Shown in pieces: positions 25,549-32,864 of a stretch of 64,000 nt of DNA. Below the pieces are notes generated by a model. The model was not told the origin of the DNA, ran no database searches, and was given only the letters and a program-made list of their open reading frames with translations. Every line of letters begins with the position of its first letter. The first letter of the stretch is position 1. This DNA comes from CAVWNR01 sp963756525. Lineage in GTDB: Bacteria > Actinomycetota > Actinomycetes > Mycobacteriales > Jatrophihabitantaceae. A program made the translations under genes and the position numbers. The stretch spans positions 682,001 through 746,000 of the forward strand of contig CAVWNR010000001.1 in assembly GCA_963756525.1 (NCBI GenBank). The letters run 5' to 3'.

Positions 25549-27738
25549 GTGGGCGTCCGGCTCGACACGCCGCTGGCCACCGTCGTCGGCGGGCGCACCG
25601 CGAGCGCGCTGCACAAGGCGTTCGAGCTGCGCACCGTCGGCGACCTGCTGCGGCACTACCCCCGCCGGATGGCCGAGCGCGGCGAGCTCACCGACCTGGC
25701 GTCGCTGCAGGTGGACGAGGACGTCACCGTGCTGGCCGAGGTGCGCAGCGCGCGCGTGAAAGGGCACGGCAAGGGGCTCCGGCTCGAAGTCGTCGTGGGC
25801 GACGGCCGCGGCACGCTCGAGCTGGTCTTCTTCGGTCCGCGCAACACCTGGCGCGAGCGTGAGCTCATGCCCGGCACCCGCGCGCTCTTCTCCGGCCGGG
25901 TCGGCGCGTTCCGCGGCGTGCGCCAGCTCGCTCATCCCGAGTACCTGCTGCTGCGCGGCGACGGCTTCGACGAGTTCGAGGCCGACGAGTACGCCGGCGC
26001 GCTGATCCCCGTGTACCCGGCCGCCAAGACCGTCCGATCCTGGACGGTCTCGCGCGCGGTCGGCCTCGCGTTGGACGCGCTGGAGGACGTCGAGGACCCG
26101 CTGCCGCCGGAGATCCGGACGCGGCACGGGCTGCTCGACCTGGACGCCGCGCTGCGCCGGATGCACCGCCCGGAAAGCTTGGAACAGTGGGGCGCGGCCC
26201 GGCGGCGGCTGAAGTGGGACGAGGCGCTCGGCGTCCAGCTCGCCCTCGCGCAGCGCCGGGCCGCCGCCCGCGAGCATCCCGCGACGGCGCGGCCGCCCCG
26301 CGGCGACGGCCTGCGCAACGCATTCGACGAGCGGCTGCCGTTCGAGCTCACCGATGGGCAGCGCGCGGTCGGCGAGCAGCTCGCCGCCGAGCTCGCGGAC
26401 ACCGCGCCGATGCATCGGCTGCTGCAGGGCGAGGTCGGCTCGGGCAAGACGGTGGTGGCGCTGCGCGCGATGCTGCAGGTGGTCGACGCCGGCGGGCAGG
26501 CCGCACTCCTCGCGCCCACCGAGGTGCTCGCCGCGCAGCATGCCCGCACGATCGAGGGCCTGCTCGGCGAGCTGGCGCACGCTGGTCGACTCGGCGGCGC
26601 CGACGGTGGCACCCGCGTGGCGCTGCTGACCGGATCGCTACCCGCGGCGGCACGCAAGGCGGCGCTGCTCGACGCCGCCAGCGGCGCCGCGGGCATCGTC
26701 ATCGGGACGCACGCCCTCATCCAGGACCAGGTGAGCTTCGCCGATCTCGGCCTCGTCGTCGTCGACGAGCAGCACCGCTTCGGTGTAGAGCAGCGCGATG
26801 CCCTGCGCGGCAAGGCCCAGCGTCCGCCGCACCTGCTCGTCATGACCGCCACGCCGATCCCCCGCACGGTCGCGATGACAGTGTTCGGCGACCTGGACAC
26901 CTCCGTGCTCGCCGAGCTGCCGGCCGGCCGGATGCCGATCTCGACCACCGTGGTGCCGACCGCGGAGAAGCCGGCGTGGCTGGACCGGGTCTGGGCGCGC
27001 GTGCGGGAAGAGGTCGCCGCCGGCAGCCAGGCGTACGTCGTCTGCCCGCGCATCGGCGAGCGGGGCGACGACCTGGACCTCGACCTGTTCGACGCTCCCG
27101 CCGACGACGGCACGTTCGCCCGCCGGCCGCCGGTGTCAGTGCTCGAGACGGTCGGCATGCTGGCCGACGGGCCGTTGCGCGGACTTCGCCTCGGCACGCT
27201 GCACGGCCGCCTGACGCCGGACGAGAAGGACCGGGTGATGGGCGCCTTCACCGGCGGCGACCTGGACGTGCTGGTGGCGACCACGGTGGTGGAGGTCGGC
27301 GTGGATGTGCCCAACGCCACGGTGATGGTGCTCCTGGACGCGGAGCGGTTCGGCGTCTCGCAGCTGCACCAACTGCGGGGCCGGATCGGGCGCGGTAGCG
27401 CGGCCGGCGTGTGCCTGCTCGTCACCGACACCCCGGCGGGCAGCGGGTCCCTTGACCGGCTGGACGCCGTCGCCGCCACTACCGACGGGTTCGAGCTGGC
27501 CCGCCTCGACGTCGAGCAGCGCCGCGAGGGCGACGTGCTGGGCACCGCGCAGTCCGGTCGCCGTTCGCAGCTGCGGCTGCTCTCGCTGCTGCGCGACGAG
27601 GACCTGATCGCCGCGGCGCGCGAGGAGGCCGGCCGGCTCGTCGCCGGCGACCCGCACCTGCTCGACCACCCGATGCTGGCGCTGCAGGTCGCCGAACTGG
27701 TCGACGCGGAGCGGGCCGACTACCTGGAGAAGGCATGA
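25549..27738 (+). CDS. recG: ATP-dependent DNA helicase RecG
   Basis: A 729-residue superfamily-2 helicase that remodels stalled replication forks and branched DNA. Seen: an N-terminal wedge/OB domain (LRHYPRRMAERGEL to about residue 150), Walker A GEVGSGKT (residues 294-301), the DEQH box (residues 406-409), motif III MTATPIPRTVAM, TTVVEVGVDVPNATVMV and the late HQLRGRIGRG. The length fits the family. It follows the DhaL gene after three bases and precedes rsmD by 13, so transcription is joint. Confidence 0.97.
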   Translation: MGVRLDTPLATVVGGRTASALHKAFELRTVGDLLRHYPRRMAERGELTDLASLQVDEDVTVLAEVRSARVKGHGKGLRLEVVVGDGRGTLELVFFGPRNTWRERELMPGTRALFSGRVGAFRGVRQLAHPEYLLLRGDGFDEFEADEYAGALIPVYPAAKTVRSWTVSRAVGLALDALEDVEDPLPPEIRTRHGLLDLDAALRRMHRPESLEQWGAARRRLKWDEALGVQLALAQRRAAAREHPATARPPRGDGLRNAFDERLPFELTDGQRAVGEQLAAELADTAPMHRLLQGEVGSGKTVVALRAMLQVVDAGGQAALLAPTEVLAAQHARTIEGLLGELAHAGRLGGADGGTRVALLTGSLPAAARKAALLDAASGAAGIVIGTHALIQDQVSFADLGLVVVDEQHRFGVEQRDALRGKAQRPPHLLVMTATPIPRTVAMTVFGDLDTSVLAELPAGRMPISTTVVPTAEKPAWLDRVWARVREEVAAGSQAYVVCPRIGERGDDLDLDLFDAPADDGTFARRPPVSVLETVGMLADGPLRGLRLGTLHGRLTPDEKDRVMGAFTGGDLDVLVATTVVEVGVDVPNATVMVLLDAERFGVSQLHQLRGRIGRGSAAGVCLLVTDTPAGSGSLDRLDAVAATTDGFELARLDVEQRREGDVLGTAQSGRRSQLRLLSLLRDEDLIAAAREEAGRLVAGDPHLLDHPMLALQVAELVDAERADYLEKA

Positions 27739-27751
27739 GGATCGGCAGCTG

Positions 27752-28306
27752 ATGCCACGCATCGTCGGCGGCATCGCGAAGGGCCGCCGCCTAGCGGTGC
27801 CGGTGCACGGCACCCGCCCGACCTCCGACCGCGCCCGCGAGGCGATGTTCAGCACGCTCGCCGGCCTGGTCGAACTTGACGACGCCGCTGTGCTGGACCT
27901 GTTCGCCGGCACCGGCGCGGTGGGACTGGAGGCGCTGTCCCGGGGGGCGGTGCGCGCCACGTTCGTCGAGTCGAACCGCGGCGCGGCGACCGTCTTGCAG
28001 CGCAACATCGACGCCGTGGGCCTGCCCGGCGCGCAGCTACGGCGGGTGACCGCGGAGGCGTTCCTGGCCGGGCAGCCGTGCGGACCGTACGGGCTGGCCT
28101 TCGCGGACCCGCCGTACGCCCTCGACGACGCCTCGCTCGGCGCGCTCCTCGCGCGGCTCGCCCGCCCCGGCTGGCTGGCGCCCGGAGCGGTGGTCGTCGT
28201 CGAGCGGGGCGCCCGCGGGCGGGGGCCGTTTTGGCCGGATGTGATCGGGCCGATGGGCGAGAAGCGCTACGGGGACGGCGCCCTTTGGTACGGTCGCCGG
28301 CAGTGA
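27752..28306 (+). CDS. rsmD: 16S rRNA (guanine966-N2)-methyltransferase
   Basis: A 184-residue SAM-dependent methyltransferase. Seen: RIVGGIAKGRRL and RPTSDRAREAMFSTL at the N-terminus, motif I LDLFAGTGAVGLEALSRG and the catalytic FADPPYAL. RsmD modifies a guanine in the 30S decoding head. The stop codon lies inside a 31-base tandem repeat that extends to the coaD start. Confidence 0.96.
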   Translation: MPRIVGGIAKGRRLAVPVHGTRPTSDRAREAMFSTLAGLVELDDAAVLDLFAGTGAVGLEALSRGAVRATFVESNRGAATVLQRNIDAVGLPGAQLRRVTAEAFLAGQPCGPYGLAFADPPYALDDASLGALLARLARPGWLAPGAVVVVERGARGRGPFWPDVIGPMGEKRYGDGALWYGRRQ

Positions 28307-28393
28307 GCGAACGAAGTGAGCGAACCGTGACAAGTGAGCGAACGAAGTGAGCGAACCGTGACAAGTGAGCGAACGAAGTGAGCGAACCTTGAC
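28302..28393. repeat. Three tandem 31-bp repeats between rsmD and coaD
   Basis: Units at 28302-28332, 28333-28363 and 28364-28393. Each is made of two AGTGAGCGAAC modules and a short tail (CGTGACA, or TTGAC in the last). The rsmD stop lies in unit 1 and the coaD GTG candidate in unit 3. The 31-base period is not a multiple of three. There are no spacers, so this is not a CRISPR array. Confidence 0.92.
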
Positions 28394-28886
28394 GGGGAGA
28401 ACGCAGATCCGTAGGGCGGTGTGCCCGGGGTCGTTCGACCCGGTGACGAACGGGCATCTGGACATCATCGGGCGAGCGGCCCAGCTCTACGACGAGCTGA
28501 TCGTCGCGGTATTCATCAACCAGTCGAAGTCCAGCTTGTTCAGCGTGGAGGAGCGGCGCGAGCTTCTGGTGGAAGCGACGGCGGGCTACGGCAACGTGCG
28601 CATCGACACGTTCGAGGGGCTGGTCGTCGACTACTGCCGCGCCCACGACGTCGCCGTCATCGTCAAGGGCCTTCGTGCGGTCAGCGACTTCGACTACGAG
28701 CTGCAGATGGCGCAGATGAACCGTGGGCTGGCCGACGTCGACACGCTGTTCATGCCGACGAATCCGGAGTACAGCTTCCTCGCGTCCAGCCTGGTCAAGG
28801 AGATCGCCAAGTGGGGCGGGGACGTCTCGTCCCTGGTGCCCCCGCTGGTACACAAGCGGCTGGTCGAGCGCGCCCGGCAGGCGTGA
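28365..28886 (+). CDS. coaD: Phosphopantetheine adenylyltransferase
   Basis: A 173-residue (from GTG 28365) nucleotidyltransferase making dephospho-CoA from 4'-phosphopantetheine and ATP. Seen: CPGSFDPVTNGHLDIIGRA with the TxGH nucleotide motif, IVKGLRAVSDFDYELQMA, PEYSFLASSLVKEIA. The start is uncertain: GTG 28365 lies in the tandem repeat and adds an odd SERSERTLT leader, TTG 28389 gives 165 residues, and GTG 28419 would lose the first strand. TTG 28389 fits the family length best; the GTG is reported as the longest likely frame. Confidence 0.94.
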   Translation: MSERSERTLTGRTQIRRAVCPGSFDPVTNGHLDIIGRAAQLYDELIVAVFINQSKSSLFSVEERRELLVEATAGYGNVRIDTFEGLVVDYCRAHDVAVIVKGLRAVSDFDYELQMAQMNRGLADVDTLFMPTNPEYSFLASSLVKEIAKWGGDVSSLVPPLVHKRLVERARQA

Positions 28887-28893
28887 GCGGACG

Positions 28894-29615
28894 ATGACCG
28901 AGCACGCGCTGCGCAATGCGGACCGGCTGCTGACCGAACTCGTCGAGCTGGTGGAGACGGCGCGCGCGGTGCCGATGTCCGGATCGTGCGTCCTGCCGCG
29001 CGAGCAGGTGCTGGACGTGCTCGACGAGCTGCGCGAGGTCATGCCGCCCGAGATGGACGAGGCCCGCCGGGTCATCGCGGAGCGGGACGGGCTGCTCCAG
29101 CAGGCGCGCGAGGCCGCCGGCACGGCCCGCGCCGAGGCGGAATCCGTGGTGGCAGAAGCGCGGGAGCGCTCCGGCGCCCAGGCCGACGCGATCATCGCCG
29201 ACGCCGAGCACCGCGCCCGGGAGCTGGTCGGCGAGGCAGAGGTGCGTGCGCACGAGCTCGGCGAACATGGCGCGGCCGAGCACGGCCGGCTGGTCTCGGC
29301 GACCAGCGTGCACCGCTCTGCCCAGCAGGCCGCAGCACAGCTGCGCGCCGACGCCGAGGCATACCAGGCCGAGGTCCGCGGCGCAGCCGATCGCCACGCC
29401 GCGCAGTTGCACGGCGAGGCCGAGCGGTACGCGGCCGGCGTGCGGTCGACGCCGAGGCGTTCGCCGACCGCACGCTCGCCGACCTCGTCGACGTGCTGCG
29501 GCGGGCCGCCGAGACCGCCGAGCAGGGCCGGCGGGCACTGGCCACTCGGCGCGCTGATCCGACGTCCGCGCCGGTGGCCGCGCCCCTGGCCGGTGAGGCG
29601 CCGATTTCGGGCTGA
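28894..29615 (+). pseudogene. DivIVA-like coiled-coil protein, frameshifted
   Basis: The first part (ATG 28894 to about 29443) reads MTEHALRNADRLLTELVELV followed by long Ala/Glu-rich coiled-coil segments (RRVIAERDGLLQQARE, HRARELVGEAEVRAHELG). Near 29445 the frame is lost. The natural end, VDAEAFADRTLADLVDVLRR to GEAPISG, continues in another frame and stops at 29615. One missing base between about 29440 and 29450 explains both. With it restored the protein would be about 240 residues, close to M. tuberculosis Rv2927c, which sits in the same place. Either a real mutation or an assembly error is possible; no homopolymer is present at the site. Confidence 0.75.
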
Positions 29616-29672
29616 GCCGGCGGCTGAGCTAGGCTTGCCACGGCCTCAACTCCGATCGAGCCCGCTATTCGC

Positions 29673-30281
29673 ATGCCCGAGAACATCACACCGAAAATGC
29701 ACCTCGACCCGCGTGCCCCGTTTGTCCTCGAGATCCGGGACCTCGGCCGTAGGCCCGGATCGATGCGCAGCCATCGGCGTGCTGCTCCCGCACCTGCGGG
29801 TCTCGGACTCGATCTCATCGGGGTGCCGGCAGGCGCCCCGCTCCGGCTCGACCTGCGTCTGGAGTCGGTCACCGAAGGCGTGCTCGTCACGGGGACGGTG
29901 ACCGGACCGTTGGCAGGCGAGTGCGGGCGGTGCCTCGAGCCGGTCTCCGACGAGCTGGTCGTCGATGTCTGCGAGCTGTTCGCCTATCCGCACAGCGCCA
30001 CCGACGAGACGACCGGTGAGGACGAGGTCCACCGGATCGTGGACGACTTGCTCGACGTCGAACCGGTGGTGCGCGACGCGGTGGTCTTGGGCATGCCTTG
30101 GACGCCGCTGTGCCGGCCGGACTGCGGCGGCCTCTGCCCGACCTGCGGGCAGCGGCTCGACGACCTGCCGGCAGGACACGCGCACGAACAGTTCGACCCG
30201 CGGTGGGCCGCGCTCGCGGCCTACCGCGCGCAACCGTCCGCGGGCACGGAACAGCCCGAACGTCCCCGTAATACTGGATAG
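29673..30281 (+). CDS. DUF177 family (YceD-like) protein
   Basis: A 202-residue protein with the typical LDPRAPFVLEIRDLGRRPG start, GTVTGPLAGECGRCLEPV with a CxxC, and a C-terminal zinc-like CGGLCPTCGQRLDDLP. DUF177/YceD precedes rpmF in most bacteria and is thought to act in 23S rRNA or ribosome assembly. rpmF follows after 24 bases. ATG 29673 and ATG 29697 are both possible; the second would start at HLDPRAPF. Confidence 0.9.
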   Translation: MPENITPKMHLDPRAPFVLEIRDLGRRPGSMRSHRRAAPAPAGLGLDLIGVPAGAPLRLDLRLESVTEGVLVTGTVTGPLAGECGRCLEPVSDELVVDVCELFAYPHSATDETTGEDEVHRIVDDLLDVEPVVRDAVVLGMPWTPLCRPDCGGLCPTCGQRLDDLPAGHAHEQFDPRWAALAAYRAQPSAGTEQPERPRNTG

Positions 30282-30305
30282 TACTGATAGTCAGGAGTAA
30301 CTGCC

Positions 30306-30485
30306 GTGGCCGTTCCGAAGCGCAAGACCTCGCGGAGCAACACCCGTTCGCGCCGGGCACATTGGAAGACCAGCGCACCCACGCTGGTCGCCTGTCCTAA
30401 CCGGGCCTGTGGCCAGCCGAAGTTGCCGCACACCGCGTGTCCGAGTTGCGGCCAGTACGACGGCAAGCAGGTTCTCACCGTCTGA
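30306..30485 (+). CDS. rpmF: Large ribosomal subunit protein bL32
   Basis: A 59-residue ribosomal protein reading AVPKRKTSRSNTRSRRAHWK at its start, with two zinc-binding Cys pairs in CPNRACGQPKLP and CPSCGQYDGK. The GTG at 30306 follows AGGAG (30293-30297) by eight bases. It lies between DUF177 and rnc, the universal arrangement. It is too short for a 60-residue cut-off and is easily missed. Confidence 0.96.
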   Translation: MAVPKRKTSRSNTRSRRAHWKTSAPTLVACPNRACGQPKLPHTACPSCGQYDGKQVLTV

Positions 30486-30490
30486 CCCGG

Positions 30491-31306
30491 ATGCGCGCCG
30501 CCCCCGAACCGGCCGACCAGGCCGGCCTCGCCGACGCGCTCGGGGTCGACCTTGACACCGAGCTGCTGAGGCGTGCCCTGACGCACCGCTCGTACTCCTA
30601 CGAGCACGGCGGTGTCCCACACAACGAGCGTTTGGAGTTCCTCGGCGACTCGGTTCTCGGCGTCGTCGTCACCGAGACGCTCTTTCGAGCCCATCCCGAG
30701 CTCTCCGAGGGACGGCTGGCAAAGCTGCGGGCCTCCGTGGTGAACATGCGCGCGTTGGCCGAGGTTGCCCGCGGTGTCGGCACGCCCGGTGGCGGCCTGG
30801 GCGCCTACGTCTGGCTGGGCCGCGGCGAAGAGGTCACCGGCGGCCGGGACAAGGCGAGCATCCTCGCCGACACGCTCGAGGCCGTGCTCGGCGCGGTGTT
30901 CCTCCAGCACGGGCTACCGGGTGCCGAACGGGTGGTCCATCAGCTGTTCGACCCGCTGCTCGCCGAGGTCGCCAACCACGGCGCCGGCCTGGACTGGAAG
31001 ACCAGCCTGCAGGAGCTGACCGCCGAACTCGCCGTCGGCGTCCCCGAGTACGTGATTACTTCGGTCGGCCCGGATCACGCCAAGACGTTCACCGCCCGGG
31101 CGTCGGTCGGCGGCGAGCTCTTCGAGCCGTGCACCGGCCGGAACAAGAAGGAGGCCGAGCAGGCCGCGGCGGCGACGGCCTGGCACGCGCTGCAACAGCG
31201 CCTGGCGTCGGCCGGCGCGATCGACCCCGTGCCGAACGGGACCGACCCGGTGAGCAAGCCGGCGGCTGCGGGCAAGGGCGGCCGGGCGCCCGAGCCGGGT
31301 GCCTGA
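30491..31306 (+). CDS. rnc: Ribonuclease III
   Basis: A 271-residue endonuclease cutting double-stranded RNA in rRNA maturation. The catalytic signature is NERLEFLGDSVLGVVV near residue 45, with the second acidic site in ADTLEAVLGAVFL. The double-stranded RNA-binding domain follows (DWKTSLQELTAELAVG, then NKKEAEQAAAATAWHAL). The ATG at 30491 is five bases after the rpmF stop. A 30-residue Gly/Ala-rich tail ends the protein and its last 8 bases overlap mutM. Confidence 0.96.
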   Translation: MRAAPEPADQAGLADALGVDLDTELLRRALTHRSYSYEHGGVPHNERLEFLGDSVLGVVVTETLFRAHPELSEGRLAKLRASVVNMRALAEVARGVGTPGGGLGAYVWLGRGEEVTGGRDKASILADTLEAVLGAVFLQHGLPGAERVVHQLFDPLLAEVANHGAGLDWKTSLQELTAELAVGVPEYVITSVGPDHAKTFTARASVGGELFEPCTGRNKKEAEQAAAATAWHALQQRLASAGAIDPVPNGTDPVSKPAAAGKGGRAPEPGA

Positions 31307-32240
31307 GCTTCCGGAGGTCGAGACGGTCCGCGCCGGCCTGGAGCGGTTCGTCGTCGGCCGCGTCGTACGTGACGTGCAGGTCAGCCATCCGCGCGCGGTG
31401 CGCCGCCACCTGCCGGGCGGCAGCGACTTCGCCGAGCGGCTGCGCGGGGCGCGCGTCGTGGCCGCCCGCCGGCGCGGCAAGTTCCTGTGGCTACCGCTGT
31501 CCGCTGACGGGGCCGAACCCGGCGAGTGCCTCACGGCTCATCTGGGCATGAGCGGGCAGCTACTCGTCCGGCCCGCGGACGCCCCGGACGAGGCGCACCT
31601 GCACGTCCGCATTCGCTTCACCGACGACGGTCCGCAGCTGCGCTTCGTCGACCAGCGGACGTTCGGCGGGCTCTTGCTCGATCCGCTCGTTCCCACCGCC
31701 GACCTGCCCGGTGACACCGTTCCGGCGCGGGTGGCGCACATCGCCCGCGACCCGCTGGATCCGGCGTTCGACGCGGCCGTTTTCGCCGCTCGCATCCGCC
31801 GCCGCCACACTGCCGTCAAACGGGCGCTGTTGGACCAGACGCTGATCTCGGGGATCGGGAACATCTACGCCGACGAGGCGCTCTGGCGCGGCCGCCTTTC
31901 CGGCGAGCGAGACACGTCCACGCTGACCCGACCGGCCGTCGCGCAGCTGCTCGCCGACGTGCGATCAGTGCTCTGCGAGGCGCTCGCCGCCGGTGGTACA
32001 TCCTTCGACGCCCTCTACGTCGACGTCACCGGCCAAAGCGGATATTTCGAGCGGACGCTCAACGTCTACGGACGGGCGGGTGAGCCCTGCCCGCGCTGCG
32101 CGACGCCGATCCGCCGGGTCGCGTTCATGAACCGTTCCAGCTACTTCTGCCCGCGCTGTCAGCGGCCGCCGCGCCGCCGGAAACCGGTCGTCTCCGCACG
32201 GACCCGCAGCGTCAGGCCGCCGGAAAACCGGCAGTCTTAG
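31299..32240 (+). CDS. mutM: Formamidopyrimidine-DNA glycosylase
   Basis: A 313-residue bifunctional base-excision repair enzyme removing 8-oxoguanine. Seen: the N-terminal catalytic PELPEVETV (Pro2, Glu3), HLGMSGQLLV, LISGIGNIYADEALW, and the C-terminal zinc finger CPRCATPIRRVAFMNRSSYF with its second CPRCQ pair. The GTG start overlaps the rnc end. Together with mutT1 in this window it covers the oxidised-guanine system. A basic 30-residue tail follows the zinc finger. Confidence 0.97.
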   Translation: MPELPEVETVRAGLERFVVGRVVRDVQVSHPRAVRRHLPGGSDFAERLRGARVVAARRRGKFLWLPLSADGAEPGECLTAHLGMSGQLLVRPADAPDEAHLHVRIRFTDDGPQLRFVDQRTFGGLLLDPLVPTADLPGDTVPARVAHIARDPLDPAFDAAVFAARIRRRHTAVKRALLDQTLISGIGNIYADEALWRGRLSGERDTSTLTRPAVAQLLADVRSVLCEALAAGGTSFDALYVDVTGQSGYFERTLNVYGRAGEPCPRCATPIRRVAFMNRSSYFCPRCQRPPRRRKPVVSARTRSVRPPENRQS

Positions 32241-32451
32241 CGCCTGCTCAGGGCCCTGCGTTGACCAACCGTTATCTGAGTGCGACCATGGGGTGACCTG
32301 ACGGGAGTTCGCGGGTCGCACTGGAATCGAGGCCCCCAGGGCCCGGTGGCCCGCATCCTCTCGCCGCGTCGTTCATAGGCAACCCCCGGTGACCCGGTCT
32401 GCGCGACCCGCAGCCGGCACGCATCGGCACAGTGGTGTGAAAGGTCGCTAC
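32241..32451. other. Gap downstream of mutM
   Basis: About 210 bases with no gene recognised and no clear hairpin. The open frames on the reverse strand here lack known motifs. Confidence 0.35.
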
Positions 32452-32652
32452 ATGGCACGCGCCCTGCTCGGCTACGTCGGCAGCGGATCGGAGCAAGCTC
32501 TTTCGTTCGAGGTCGTACGCCTGCGCCGTCGGGTAGCCGAACTCGAAGCTGAACTCGCCGATCTCCGCTCGACCGACCGGACGGTACTCGACCCCAGCCT
32601 CGATCTCGAGCTGCACCGCCTCGCCGAAGGCACCGCACCCGCTCTGGCGTAG
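32452..32652 (+). CDS. Small conserved coiled-coil protein
   Basis: A 66-residue protein: MARALLGYVGSGSEQALSFE, then a short coiled coil VVRLRRRVAELEAELADLR and an acidic end. A GAAAGG lies about 9 bases before the ATG at 32452. Similar MARALLGYVG-type small proteins are, to my knowledge, widespread in actinobacteria with unknown function. It stands between mutM and smc. The upstream extension of the frame is not supported. Confidence 0.7.
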   Translation: MARALLGYVGSGSEQALSFEVVRLRRRVAELEAELADLRSTDRTVLDPSLDLELHRLAEGTAPALA

Positions 32653-32864
32653 CAGCCGGCACATACGCCCTGCCCGAAGCCGCCCGGCCAGCGCCGGCCG
32701 CGGCCCGGCTGTTGGCGCGCGCTGCATGTTTCTTGCGGCGCGTAACCTGTCGCGCCTTCCGGTCCTCGCGTGCCGCGCACGCTAGTGTCGTGATTCGCCC
32801 GCTGCACTGGCCAATCCGGCGGTGCCCTGACCGCGCTGCCGATCACTGTCGAAGCCGGAGATCC

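Noticed and set aside
24193..26580. 795-residue minus-strand open frame across the DhaL gene and recG
   Set aside because: It covers two well-supported genes on the other strand and contains no known motif; high GC produces long antisense frames.
28302..28393. CRISPR array
   Set aside because: The units are contiguous 31-base repeats without spacers, and no cas genes are near.
29436..29455. Programmed frameshift in the DivIVA-like gene
   Set aside because: No slippery run is present at the shift, and the alternative product would run unrelated sequence into the DUF177 gene.
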